Origin: a bacterium
Lineage (GTDB): Bacteria > Vulcanimicrobiota > Xenobia > Xenobiales > JADMJV01
Reading direction: 5' to 3'
Length of the DNA stretch: 64,000 nucleotides
NCBI GenBank assembly: GCA_018266105.1
Contig: JAFEBA010000056.1
Location: 1,553 to 65,552, forward strand
The notes beneath the pieces are model-generated. The model had not been told where the DNA came from. It saw only the letters and a program-made list of their open reading frames with translations, and ran no database searches. Position numbers and translations under genes: made by a program. Every line of letters begins with the position of its first letter. Within the stretch, counting starts at the first letter, position 1. This document shows positions 35,527-44,217 of the stretch, piece after piece.

Positions 35527-37115
35527 AGCGGGATGTTTGCTTCCAGGGTCTCAGCCCTCGCCTGGTCCAGGCAATGGAAGCGGCGGTCGGCTCCAGCCCG
35601 GCGGCACTGGCCCTGGTGGATGCCGACTTTAAAATGCACGTCGCCAGCCCGTCGCTGGGCAACCTGGTGGGTCGGCCGTGGAACGAATTGCTCGGCTCTC
35701 CCTGCCTGGAGATCTTCCCCCCTGAAGAACAGTTGCTCATGGCCGAGCGCCTGCAGAATCCCCCCGATCCCGAATTCTTCTTTCCCACCCGTTTGCTGCA
35801 TCAGGACGGCAGCATCAAAGAGGTGGACGGGCGCTGCTACCGGCTCAATATTCCCGACGAACAGTGGACCGTCGTCATCCTGGTGGACGTCACCAGCGAA
35901 CGCCGACTGTTACGCAAGCTGGGCGGAATCTCGCTGGTCGTCTCCAGCCTGACCTATGCCGGCAACCTCAAAGCCACCCTCGACTCCATGGCCCAGCGCG
36001 TGGTGGAAACGACGGACGCCATTGCAGCCCTGGTACTGACCTGCGAGAATGCCGAACGCGAGGATTTTCGTTTTCGGGTTGGCGGCTCTTTTGCGATGCC
36101 GGCTGACGGCCTGGAACTGATGGAGGCCTGCCTGGCCTGCCATAAGGAGATGGCTCGCTTCGGCATCGAATTTCCTCCGGTCAAAGCACGTTTGTCGCGC
36201 CAGCCCGAAATGGTCACCAACTTGCGTTGCCACCTGGATGGAGTGGACATGTCCGAGTTCCCAGAACCGGCCCGGGCCCTTTTCTCGCTGACCCAAACCA
36301 GGATCTGGAACACGGTTGTGGCGGTGCCCATCCTGAAAGGCCACGAATTCCTGGGCACCCTCAACTGCTACTACAAGATCTGCGGCAACCTGGAGTCAGC
36401 CGAGCTCAGCTTTCTGCGCACCCTGGCCGATCTGGCCGGTGTGGCCCTGGAAAACGCCCGCCTGATGGAAGAGTTTGAGCGTCAGGTGGTGCTTCAAGAA
36501 CGTCGACGACTGGCACGCGAGTTGCATGACTCCGTCTCCCAGGCCCTTTATGGCATCGCACTGGGAGCCAAGACGGTTAAGGCACGTTGGAGTTCGCATC
36601 CAGAGAAAGCCCAGCAGTCTCTGGACTACGTCATCGAACTGGCCGAGGGGGCGGGCAAAGAGATGCGCGCACTCCTCTACTCGCTGCGGCCCGAGTCGCT
36701 GGAGGAAGAGGGCCTGGTGCAGGCCCTGCGCCGCCAGGCCGAAGCATTGCAGGCCCGCTACGGTATCGCCGTGGACTTCCAGGCGGTCAGCGAGCCCGAA
36801 CTGGACCCGGCCCGTCGTCTGGCACTCTTTCGGGTGGCCAGCGAATCTCTACACAACGTGGTCAAGCACAGCGGCGCCAAGCACGTCACGGTCAAGCTGA
36901 ATTGGTCGCCGGAGCACTGCCAGCTGGAAGTGAGTGACGATGGCGTCGGATTCGACGCCCGCAAAGCCGGACCCGATCACTACGGGCTGGAAAACATGCG
37001 AGAGCGGGTGGAGGGCATCGGAGGCCACTGGTCGCTGACCAGCGCAGAGGGCCAGGGCACGACGATTCGCGCCGAAATCGACCTGGGCTCGCCCTTTACC
37101 GCCAGCCCGAACTAG
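35523..37115 (+). CDS. Cytoplasmic NarX-type sensor histidine kinase (PAS-GAF)
   Basis: 530 residues and no clear membrane helix. A PAS-like domain (about 15-125) is followed by a GAF-like domain (about 145-315), the HisKA_3 phosphoacceptor helix with His335 (ERRRLARELHDSVSQALYG), and an HATPase domain with N-box LHNVVKHSGAKHV and VSDDGVGFD. The GAF region is Cys-rich and contains CLACH (203-207), a CxxCH pattern, so a redox or metal/heme signal is possible but unproven. It phosphorylates the regulator encoded just upstream. Confidence 0.92.
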   Translation: MKRDVCFQGLSPRLVQAMEAAVGSSPAALALVDADFKMHVASPSLGNLVGRPWNELLGSPCLEIFPPEEQLLMAERLQNPPDPEFFFPTRLLHQDGSIKEVDGRCYRLNIPDEQWTVVILVDVTSERRLLRKLGGISLVVSSLTYAGNLKATLDSMAQRVVETTDAIAALVLTCENAEREDFRFRVGGSFAMPADGLELMEACLACHKEMARFGIEFPPVKARLSRQPEMVTNLRCHLDGVDMSEFPEPARALFSLTQTRIWNTVVAVPILKGHEFLGTLNCYYKICGNLESAELSFLRTLADLAGVALENARLMEEFERQVVLQERRRLARELHDSVSQALYGIALGAKTVKARWSSHPEKAQQSLDYVIELAEGAGKEMRALLYSLRPESLEEEGLVQALRRQAEALQARYGIAVDFQAVSEPELDPARRLALFRVASESLHNVVKHSGAKHVTVKLNWSPEHCQLEVSDDGVGFDARKAGPDHYGLENMRERVEGIGGHWSLTSAEGQGTTIRAEIDLGSPFTASPN

Positions 37116-37215
37116 CCTCCGTCGCGTGCCACGCCATCGACGAGAATCAAACTTCAGGGCACACGACTCCGTTGGGCATTCAAAGGACGCCGGGCATCCG
37201 GCCAAGCTCCTGGCG

Positions 37216-38331
37216 TCAGCGACGACGATCCAGGCTGAGCTGGGGTAGCGGCCCTAAACCCCCGGAAGGAAAGAGGGCAGCCGCCTGCTCCATCAACCAG
37301 CGGATCAGCTCCTGATAGCTCTCGTCATCGACCAGCAAGAATCCGTCCAGCGCCGTCTTAAAGCCGGCGTCCGCCGACGCCAGCACCCGGACAAAGTGTT
37401 CCCGGGGAACTCCCGCAATTCGGCGCCGCTCAGTGATAATGCCGTCGCTAACCAACTCGACATAGCTGGGAATCATTTTGCCGCGTTCTTCCGGCCCGGC
37501 CGTCATCACAACCGCCACCGGACCCTCGGGGAACTCGCTCTCGGGCCACGCGCCCAGCTTGCGCTGAGCCAGGCGTAAGCCGCGAGAACCCGAGCCCCCA
37601 CTCAACCGCATCTCAAACCTGTGCTTGACCTGAAGCTCTCTTTGACTGGAGCGTTCCCGCCCCATCACCAGCGGCACCTCCGGCAAAGTCTTACCATTCA
37701 TCGTGATCGGCACCGGACACCAGGCGGCTCGGTCGGCCAGCAATTCCTCCTCAGCCGACCATCCGGACTTCCAGCCAAACAACATGCCCAGGACGTCGCG
37801 TTGATTGAAAAGGTGCTTGACCGTCTCTTTCCATTCAGAGGGGGTGCGGGTCAACTGAAACTGGGTCTGAGGTCCATAACCTCGATCGGAGCTCCAGGGC
37901 AGGATCTGCTTTCCCTGGCTGCTCCACCTCACCAGGTAGCCTCGTTTTCCGTCCCAGCAGGCCAGGGCAATGGCACTGGGGCGGGTTCCAACGGCCGTGT
38001 TCACGGCCGTTGCCAGGTGGGTCAGGGCACGATTCTGGTAGGGATCGGGATGGAGCAAGTAGTTGAGGATCACTCCCAGCTCACTCTCACGAAACACTAG
38101 ATCGTGAAAGGTGAAGCGGACCTGGGTGCTGGTGCTCTCAAAGCTCAACTTGCTGGCGCCACCTGCCACGCCACACTGGACCAACTTCAGAATCAGGTCG
38201 TCGGTGCGCTTCAGCTGAAAGGTCGCCAGTTTATCGCGAGCATGACTCAGATCAAGAGTGAATTGGCCGGAGGAATCATGCCGCGCCTCCGCTTTGAGAT
38301 CCTCCAGAAAGTTCTCTAACGAGAGGGTCAC
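37216..38331 (-). CDS. Unknown protein, possibly GHKL-ATPase-like
   Basis: 371 residues from the GTG at 38331, which overlaps the preceding stop (GTGA) and follows GGAGGAGG. Residues 25-80 (SHARDKLATFQLKRTDDLIL, then KLVQCGVAGGASKLSFE) recall the N-terminal helix and strand of GHKL-type proteins of the hypothetical family seen in planctomycetes and myxobacteria. The usual N-box Asn is not evident, so ATP binding is doubtful. The rest is mixed alpha/beta with no motif I recognise. Confidence 0.7.
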   Translation of the reverse strand: MTLSLENFLEDLKAEARHDSSGQFTLDLSHARDKLATFQLKRTDDLILKLVQCGVAGGASKLSFESTSTQVRFTFHDLVFRESELGVILNYLLHPDPYQNRALTHLATAVNTAVGTRPSAIALACWDGKRGYLVRWSSQGKQILPWSSDRGYGPQTQFQLTRTPSEWKETVKHLFNQRDVLGMLFGWKSGWSAEEELLADRAAWCPVPITMNGKTLPEVPLVMGRERSSQRELQVKHRFEMRLSGGSGSRGLRLAQRKLGAWPESEFPEGPVAVVMTAGPEERGKMIPSYVELVSDGIITERRRIAGVPREHFVRVLASADAGFKTALDGFLLVDDESYQELIRWLMEQAAALFPSGGLGPLPQLSLDRRR

Positions 38332-38924
38332 TCTGAGCTTGCCTCCTCCCCGAAATCCCCCGTGAGGGCTCGAAGGTCCCAATGAGGATACAGCTCACGA
38401 TAGCTGGCCAACATCCTGGCTAACGGAATCTCATCGTAGCTTCCGTGCATCTTCAGATACTGCATGTGCTGACGGCCGCCGTCGTATTCATGAAAGATGG
38501 AATCCCCGCGGCCGTCAAATTCCAACGGTGCAAGGCCGGCCTTCACACACAGCTCCAGATTAAAAGCCGGAGTTGCCTTGACCCATTTGCCTTCCAAAAA
38601 GATCTCCGAGAAGCCGTGCCAGGCAAAAACATCGGTCCTCATCACCTCACGCATCCTGGCGGTGGTCAGGTGATTGCGCACGTCGGCGAAGCCCAGCCGG
38701 GCTCCTATCCCAACCGCTCGACAGCAGGCCGTCAGCAAGGCGGCCTTGGGCACACACCAGCCGTATCCATTCTCCAGCACCCGCTCGGGCCTCATTCCAT
38801 GGGGACTGAGGTCGATTCGATAGGGATCGTAGCGGAAGTCGTCGCGCACGGCATAGTAGAGAGATACGGCCTTTTCCAGCTCGGTTTCCCCCCGAGCCTT
38901 CCGCAGGGCATAAGACTCGATCAC
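38328..38924 (-). CDS. Transglutaminase-like cysteine protease-fold protein
   Basis: 198 residues. The core matches the transglut_core fold: Cys in NGYGWCVPKAALLTACCRAVG and His in AWHGFSEIFLEGKWVKATPAF. The third triad residue, usually Asp in a WxxLD segment, falls at KATPAF and is not an Asp, so activity is uncertain. The GTG start overlaps the M3 peptidase stop (GTGA), and its own stop overlaps the next start. It is cytoplasmic by sequence. Confidence 0.83.
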   Translation of the reverse strand: MIESYALRKARGETELEKAVSLYYAVRDDFRYDPYRIDLSPHGMRPERVLENGYGWCVPKAALLTACCRAVGIGARLGFADVRNHLTTARMREVMRTDVFAWHGFSEIFLEGKWVKATPAFNLELCVKAGLAPLEFDGRGDSIFHEYDGGRQHMQYLKMHGSYDEIPLARMLASYRELYPHWDLRALTGDFGEEASSE

Positions 38925-40966
38925 GCCCGGGCGAAGCCGCGCGCCCTGAGCAAGGCGTCGATGCTGGCGTCACGACCGCGAAAGTTACGGTAGGCCTGGG
39001 CCGGATCGATGGTATTGCCGACCTCCATAATGTGCTTACGAAAGCGCTCGGCCACGGTCGGGTCAAACGGATTGCCGGTCTCTTCGAAAGCCTCGTAGGC
39101 ATCGTGAGCCAGCACCTCAGACCACAGGTAGCTGTAATAACCGGCCGCATAGCCGTCATCCGAAAAGAGGTGGCCGAAATGCGGGATGCGGTGACGCATA
39201 ATGACCTCTCTGGGCATTCCCAACTCGGCCAGAGCTTTTTTCTCAAACTCCCTGGGATTGATCTCCACGTCCCCGGCCAGATGCAGCTTCATGTCCAGAA
39301 TCGCCGAAGCCAGAAATTCGGTGGTGGCAAAGCCCTGGTTGAAGGTGGAAGATCGCTTAATTTTGGCCACCAGTTCAGGCGGCATGCTCTTGCCGCTTTC
39401 AAAATGAATTGCGTAATGGCTCAGCACCTGGGGCGTGGTCAGAAAGCTTTCATGCATTTGTGATGGGAATTCCACAAAGTCACGCGCCACATTGGTGCCC
39501 GCCAGGGTGGGATAGTGAGCCCTGGAATTGAGTCCGTGCAGGGCGTGACCAAATTCGTGAAACATGGTCTCGGCATCATCAAACGACAACAGCACCGGTT
39601 TGCCAGCGCTGCTTTTGGCAAAATTGGCGTTGTTGGAAACAATTGGAGTGACCGGCCTCTTAAAGTTCTCCTGGGTTCGATATTCGTTCATCCAGGCTCC
39701 CGAGGATTTTCCGTCTCGCGCGTAGGGATCAAAGAACCAGTCCCCGATGTGCCCCTCGCGGGTCACCCGATAGGCTTCGATGTCGCTCCGCAGAGTGGCA
39801 GTCTTCTCGGGTTGGAAGCTGAATCCGTAGAGCTGATTGGCCATATAGAAAAGGCCCTCTTTCAGCTTGGCCAGCTGAAAGTAAGGCTTGATCTCATTTT
39901 CATCCAGGTCATACTTGGCTTTGCGCACCTTCTCGGCGTAGTAGCGGTAGTCCCAGGGCTCGATGGTGTGGCCAGCCAGAGCCTGCATATCCTTGACCTC
40001 TTCGGCCACGCGAGCCTTGGCCGCGGGCCAGACCTGCATCATCAGGTTCATGGCGGCTTCCGGGGTCTTGGCCATGCTATTTTCCAGACGCCAATGAGCA
40101 AAGGTCGGAAAACCCAAGAGTTTGGCTCGACGCGCACGCAGACGCAAGATGTCCGAAACCACCTGATTGTTATCCGTCTTACCACCCATATCTCCACGCG
40201 AGGCCCAGAGCTTAAAAGCTTTCTCGCGCAGGTCGCGACGATCGGAGTAGGTCAGAAAGGTCTCCATGGCCGAGCGGGTATTGCGAATCACCCACTGGCC
40301 GCCCTGAGCAGCCGAATCGATGACGCTTTGAGGCAAGCCCTTAAGATCGTCCTGACTGGTCAGAACGATCTTCTGCTCCTCTTCGTCCGCCAGTTGGTTC
40401 TGAGAGAACCGAGTATAGAGACTGGCCAGCTTCTGATTGTAGTCCGAGAGTTGCTTCTTCTGTCCCGACGTGAGGCGGGCGCCCTGGAGCACAAACTGAT
40501 TGTAGTAAACCCAGGCCAATCGCTGCTGTTCGGGAGTCCCGGTCTGACTCCGGTAGACGGCTTCGATGCGATGGAAGAGCTTTTCGTTCTGCACAACCTC
40601 ATCGGACATGGCGGCAAACTTCGGTCGCCATTCGCGCTCCAAAGCCTGCACTTGTTTGTTGTTCATGGTCGAGGTGTAGACACCAAAAAGCGTCGAGACT
40701 CGATTGTATTCTCGACCGCTATCTTCTAATGCCGCCAGTGTGTTCTCGAAGTTCGGGGCTGCCTTCTGATTGGCAATCCGGGCGATCTGCGCGCGATACA
40801 GAGCCATAGACTGACGGAAAGCACCAGCGAACTGAGCCGGCTCATAGCGGTCGAAGGCCGGCAGTGGAGTGAAGGGCAAAAGCAGGGGATTGGGACCCGC
40901 TTTGGCCTGGACAAGAGGGGCGATCGAAAGGGCGCTCAGCCCGGCAAGAAAAGTTCGGCGTTTCAC
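38921..40966 (-). CDS. M3-family peptidyl-dipeptidase (Dcp-like), Tat-exported
   Basis: 681 residues. The zinc site is HEFGHALH, with the downstream Glu in the ARDFVEFPSQMHE region. The whole length fits Dcp/oligopeptidase A. The N-terminus KRRTFLAGLSALSIAP is a twin-arginine signal followed by an A-x-A-type site (VQAKA), so it probably acts in the periplasm on peptides. It is the first gene of an operon with the transglutaminase-like and unknown genes. Confidence 0.92.
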   Translation of the reverse strand: MKRRTFLAGLSALSIAPLVQAKAGPNPLLLPFTPLPAFDRYEPAQFAGAFRQSMALYRAQIARIANQKAAPNFENTLAALEDSGREYNRVSTLFGVYTSTMNNKQVQALEREWRPKFAAMSDEVVQNEKLFHRIEAVYRSQTGTPEQQRLAWVYYNQFVLQGARLTSGQKKQLSDYNQKLASLYTRFSQNQLADEEEQKIVLTSQDDLKGLPQSVIDSAAQGGQWVIRNTRSAMETFLTYSDRRDLREKAFKLWASRGDMGGKTDNNQVVSDILRLRARRAKLLGFPTFAHWRLENSMAKTPEAAMNLMMQVWPAAKARVAEEVKDMQALAGHTIEPWDYRYYAEKVRKAKYDLDENEIKPYFQLAKLKEGLFYMANQLYGFSFQPEKTATLRSDIEAYRVTREGHIGDWFFDPYARDGKSSGAWMNEYRTQENFKRPVTPIVSNNANFAKSSAGKPVLLSFDDAETMFHEFGHALHGLNSRAHYPTLAGTNVARDFVEFPSQMHESFLTTPQVLSHYAIHFESGKSMPPELVAKIKRSSTFNQGFATTEFLASAILDMKLHLAGDVEINPREFEKKALAELGMPREVIMRHRIPHFGHLFSDDGYAAGYYSYLWSEVLAHDAYEAFEETGNPFDPTVAERFRKHIMEVGNTIDPAQAYRNFRGRDASIDALLRARGFARA

Positions 40967-41006
40967 GCAAAGAGCTTCTTGCCGGCCGGCTTTGCCTCCC
41001 CCCAGG

Positions 41007-41303
41007 CTATTTTGACTGTTTGGCGATCAAATATTCCTTCACTTTGTCGTAGACGCCCTTGGGCAAGATGTTCTTACGCCAGAGCTCGTCCTTGGCGCGA
41101 TAGGGTCGCCCCTGAATGATCTTCTTAGAGTAAACCTCACCAATACCCGGCACGGTCCGCAGGGTGGCTTCGTCAGCCGTATTGATATCCACAATCGCTA
41201 TCTTCTCGCTGGCGGAGGGCTTGGCCTGAGCGGTCGGCTGCCAGAGCGACGTGGGAGCGAACAATGCCAGAGCGAAGAAGAGGGCGGTCAATAGCTTTCT
41301 CAT
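41007..41303 (-). CDS. Small exported helix-hairpin-helix protein (ComEA-like)
   Basis: 98 residues. A signal peptide (KLLTALFFALALFAPTSLW..AQA) precedes a helix-hairpin-helix domain with VDINTADEATLRTVPGIGEV and a second hairpin-like segment. ComEA-type proteins bind DNA outside the cytoplasm during uptake. The start is placed at the signal peptide Met; an upstream in-frame extension overlaps the divergent nuclease gene and lacks a signal. Confidence 0.8.
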   Translation of the reverse strand: MRKLLTALFFALALFAPTSLWQPTAQAKPSASEKIAIVDINTADEATLRTVPGIGEVYSKKIIQGRPYRAKDELWRKNILPKGVYDKVKEYLIAKQSK

Positions 41304-41364
41304 AGGCAGGCCATTTCTGGGAAGAAGGATGGGATTCCTGGGCCGGGATCGAACGCCACCCGGA

Positions 41365-42162
41365 ATGAAACTCAGGTCCTTCTGCATTGCCTTGAGCCTG
41401 TTGGCCCCTGCCCAGGCTTGGGATCTCCGCGGCCACCGCACGGTGGTAGCGATTCTCAATGACTATCTTGGGGGCGAGACCCGAAGCTGGGTCGAGAACT
41501 GTCTGGCTCAGCACCCCGACCCTCGCATCCAAACCATGGAAGGGGCCTCCACATGGCCCGACGCGGTGCGTCAGGACAGGCCAGACTCAGTTCCCTGGCA
41601 CTATATCCAGTTGCCTTTGGGACCCGGCGATGGTCCACTTCCCACCGAAACCAATCAGATCGTCTGGGCTATTGAGCACTTTCGCGAACAGGCCCAAATC
41701 AGCGTAGACCCGGTCCAGCGGGCCGAAGCGCTGGCTTACCTGATCCATCTGGTAGGAGACATTCATCAGCCATTGCACGCCAGCAACTACTACGGTCCTG
41801 GCTACGAAAGTGGTGACCAGGGCGGCGGCAAAGTTCCCTTTGTCACCCCCTGGTCGAAAGATCTCCACCAGTATTGGGACAGCGCCGCCCAACCCCCAGA
41901 AGTAACGGTGGAGGAACTGAAGGAAATGGCCGTGCGCAGTGGCGGCGGGCCGGATGCTCACGAGGTGAACTTTAAGCTTTGGGCTGACGAGAGCCACGCT
42001 TTTTCCGTTAACGTGGCCTACCCCAGCGGGCAGCCTCCTACCGAAGTCACCGCCGAATACACCGAGCGAGCCCGTCAACTCTGCCTTCGCCGTCTTTTTC
42101 TGGCTGGCTTGCGGTTGAGCTATGTGCTGGAGAAGCTCGGCCCGGGAGCCGCTTATCATTAG
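41365..42162 (+). CDS. Exported S1/P1-family zinc nuclease
   Basis: 265 residues. The signal peptide ends APAQA, leaving Trp as the mature N-terminus (WDLRGHR), as required for zinc binding in this family. The other ligands can be read in order: His in GHR, Asp in STWPDAV, His in PWHYIQ, His/Asp/His in HLVGDIHQPLH, and His/Asp in LHQYWDSA. All nine ligands appear present, so it should be an active single-strand nuclease or 3'-nucleotidase in the periplasm. The ATG at 41365 is chosen from the signal peptide. It overlaps the next gene. Confidence 0.9.
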   Translation: MKLRSFCIALSLLAPAQAWDLRGHRTVVAILNDYLGGETRSWVENCLAQHPDPRIQTMEGASTWPDAVRQDRPDSVPWHYIQLPLGPGDGPLPTETNQIVWAIEHFREQAQISVDPVQRAEALAYLIHLVGDIHQPLHASNYYGPGYESGDQGGGKVPFVTPWSKDLHQYWDSAAQPPEVTVEELKEMAVRSGGGPDAHEVNFKLWADESHAFSVNVAYPSGQPPTEVTAEYTERARQLCLRRLFLAGLRLSYVLEKLGPGAAYH

Positions 42163-42976
42163 TCCGTTACTGGTGGTTAGCGCGGCCAGTCCGCAGTTTT
42201 TCCGCAGCCTGCTGCAGTTGTTGCTTAGTCTGGAAAGACACGGCTACACCCGATGCATCATCTACGACCTGGGTCTATCGGACGCCCAACGCTGTCGCCT
42301 GATCCGTGAGTTTGGATGGGCCCAGTTGCGATCCTTGCCCCCCGGCCCCGAGCACTTGAGGGACTGGTCTAACTACGCTTGGAAGCCCACCGCGCTGGCA
42401 GAGGTCATGGAAGAGTCGAAGATTCCGGTGCTCTGGCTGGACAGTGCCTGCGTCGTGGTTGACCGCCTCGATCCGATGCTAGAACATCTTCACCGCCAGG
42501 GCGTATGGGTACCTTGGGCCGGACGGGGTGCGCTGGCGGAACGCACCCACCCTCAAACCCTGCGCGACCTGGAAGTGGAGGAGTGCATTCGGATGGAGCG
42601 CTTCCGAGCCGGGGGTGTGTGTGCCTTCGACCCGATTCATCCAGGAGCCCTGGAACTGGTCAAAAGTTGGCGCGAACTGGCCTGGGACCCACAGGTGCTG
42701 GCCCCCCCTGGTAGCAATCGTGACAGTCACCGTTATGACCAGGCCTTGCTGACCATCCTGCTGGGACGCTCCGACCTGGACCCATCCCAGGATGAAATTG
42801 ATATATCCAGTTCCAAACCGGTCAAGTTTCTGCGGACCCGCAACAAAGTGGCCGACTTCTTGCCCCTTAAATTGGATGGAATTGTGCGTTTTTACTTCGC
42901 TCTGCGGCGGTATCTAGACGTTTTAATCTGGAAATGGCGGGACCAAAAACAGACAGCCAGAATGCCCCCTGCATGA
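42122..42976 (+). CDS. Glycosyltransferase-like protein (unassigned)
   Basis: 284 residues. YAWKPTALAEVMEESKIPVL is followed by WLDSACVVV, where the Asp resembles the metal-binding position of GT-A folds, then RFRAGGVCAF and SHRYDQALLTILL. This order resembles polypeptide families annotated as nucleotide-diphospho-sugar transferases (DUF1647-like). The donor and acceptor are unknown. It overlaps the nuclease gene by 41 bp if the ATG at 42122 is right; an in-frame GTG at 42173 would remove the overlap. Its stop overlaps the next start (ATGA). Confidence 0.65.
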   Translation: MCWRSSAREPLIISPLLVVSAASPQFFRSLLQLLLSLERHGYTRCIIYDLGLSDAQRCRLIREFGWAQLRSLPPGPEHLRDWSNYAWKPTALAEVMEESKIPVLWLDSACVVVDRLDPMLEHLHRQGVWVPWAGRGALAERTHPQTLRDLEVEECIRMERFRAGGVCAFDPIHPGALELVKSWRELAWDPQVLAPPGSNRDSHRYDQALLTILLGRSDLDPSQDEIDISSSKPVKFLRTRNKVADFLPLKLDGIVRFYFALRRYLDVLIWKWRDQKQTARMPPA

Positions 42977-43584
42977 TCGAAGCTCTTTTCTTAGATGTGG
43001 GCGGGGTGCTGGGCACCAACGGCTGGGGAAGAGATAGCCGCAAACTGGCCTGCCAGCAATTTAATTTGCCGGAGAACGAGGTGGACGAGCGCCACCGGAT
43101 GACCTTTGATGCTTACGAAATCGGCAAACTGAGCCTGGCCCAATATCTGGAACGGACCATATTCTATCAGCCTCGAAACTTCTCTCAGCAAGACTTTGTC
43201 GACTTCATGATCAGCCGGTCTCAGCCCTACCCGGACATGATCGAATTCGTGAAAGCTATCAAGCGCAAATACTCGCTTAAGGTTTCGGTGGTTAGCAATG
43301 AAGGGCGAGAGCTGACTATCCATCGGGTGCAACATTTCGGTCTGCGTGAATTTGTGGACGCCTTTATCTTCTCGTGCTTCGCCCGGTTTCGCAAACCCGA
43401 CCCCGACATTTTCAGTCTGGCTTTGAATGTGTCTTTGCACGAACCCGAACGAATTCTGTACGTGGACGACCGCTCTCTGTTCGTGGAGGTGGCTCAGTCC
43501 ATGGGCATGAAAGGTTGCGTCCACGATCACACCCGGCTGGATGTGACTCGACAGGCCTTCGCCTCCCACGGACTATCTCTCTGA
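42973..43584 (+). CDS. HAD-superfamily hydrolase
   Basis: 203 residues. Motif I is FLDVGGVLG (nucleophile Asp with Gly in place of the second Asp, as in the HAD-IA branch related to YihX and epoxide-hydrolase N-domains). Motif II is VVSNEG, motif III is RKPDP and motif IV is YVDDR. The substrate is not predictable. The ATG at 42973 overlaps the previous stop (ATGA); a longer in-frame start at 42934 would lie inside that gene. It converges with the next gene with no gap. Confidence 0.88.
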   Translation: MIEALFLDVGGVLGTNGWGRDSRKLACQQFNLPENEVDERHRMTFDAYEIGKLSLAQYLERTIFYQPRNFSQQDFVDFMISRSQPYPDMIEFVKAIKRKYSLKVSVVSNEGRELTIHRVQHFGLREFVDAFIFSCFARFRKPDPDIFSLALNVSLHEPERILYVDDRSLFVEVAQSMGMKGCVHDHTRLDVTRQAFASHGLSL

Positions 43585-44106
43585 TCAACGAGGAATGCGG
43601 TAGGACTCGCGGAAAACTTCAAACTGCAGACAGCACTTCTGAGCCGTGTAGTCGGGCAGGCTGAGGAATTTTCCCTCAAAGCAGTGCTGCCACTGACTGG
43701 AAATCCAGAAACCGCCGGGAGCGCGCAGACCAATATCGTTTGCCCAGGCCGGCATTTCGCCAGCCACAAAGACCGAGCCGGTCACCAGCGTGAACTGGGC
43801 GAACAGAAAATCGTTCCAACTTGCCTTCACCAGACTACGCGGCAGGCGCAAGTTGTCTTTGCAGGTCATTTTGGGCAAGGTCATCTGGCGGTTAGCCCAG
43901 AGGGCCTGGCGATGCCGCCCGAAGGCGGTGATAATGGGAGGGACTTTCTCGCCCGTCACCAGCGGTTGCAGCAAATCGCGGCCAATCTCCACCACCATAG
44001 GCGCACAGCTCGAGTCGATCCAGGGTTGGGCGGCCGGACCTCGCTTTAGAACATCCTCGTGCCAGAGCTCCCGTACCAGCGAGCAGGTTTCTTCGTATAA
44101 ATCCAT
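43585..44106 (-). CDS. Hypothetical protein
   Basis: 173 residues, probably cytoplasmic, with Trp- and Cys-rich segments (SSQWQHCFEGKFLSL, QKCCLQFEVF). I recognise no family. Its start codon lies inside the left arm of a perfect ten-base inverted repeat shared with the divergent operon. Confidence 0.55.
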   Translation of the reverse strand: MDLYEETCSLVRELWHEDVLKRGPAAQPWIDSSCAPMVVEIGRDLLQPLVTGEKVPPIITAFGRHRQALWANRQMTLPKMTCKDNLRLPRSLVKASWNDFLFAQFTLVTGSVFVAGEMPAWANDIGLRAPGGFWISSQWQHCFEGKFLSLPDYTAQKCCLQFEVFRESYRIPR

Positions 44107-44154
44107 GACCCCAGTTTAACAAGGCTGGTTCCGGCAGGGGTATGACTGGGGTCA
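44106..44154. promoter_or_regulatory. Ten-base inverted repeat between divergent genes
   Basis: The arms TGACCCCAGT (44106-44115) and ACTGGGGTCA (44145-44154) are perfect reverse complements separated by 29 bases. The spacing puts them about four helical turns apart centre to centre, so a dimer bound at each arm could interact. The left arm overlaps the start of the minus gene. Confidence 0.4.
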
Positions 44155-44217
44155 CATGTTCCGCGTGATCGCAAGGAGGACGGAGGCGGGGCCGGGCGAG
44201 GAAGCGAAGCGGCGGGC

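Noticed and set aside
42973..43584. HAD motif I without the second Asp (DVGG) as a sign of inactivity
   Set aside because: Many HAD-IA members carry DxGG here, and the other three motifs are complete.
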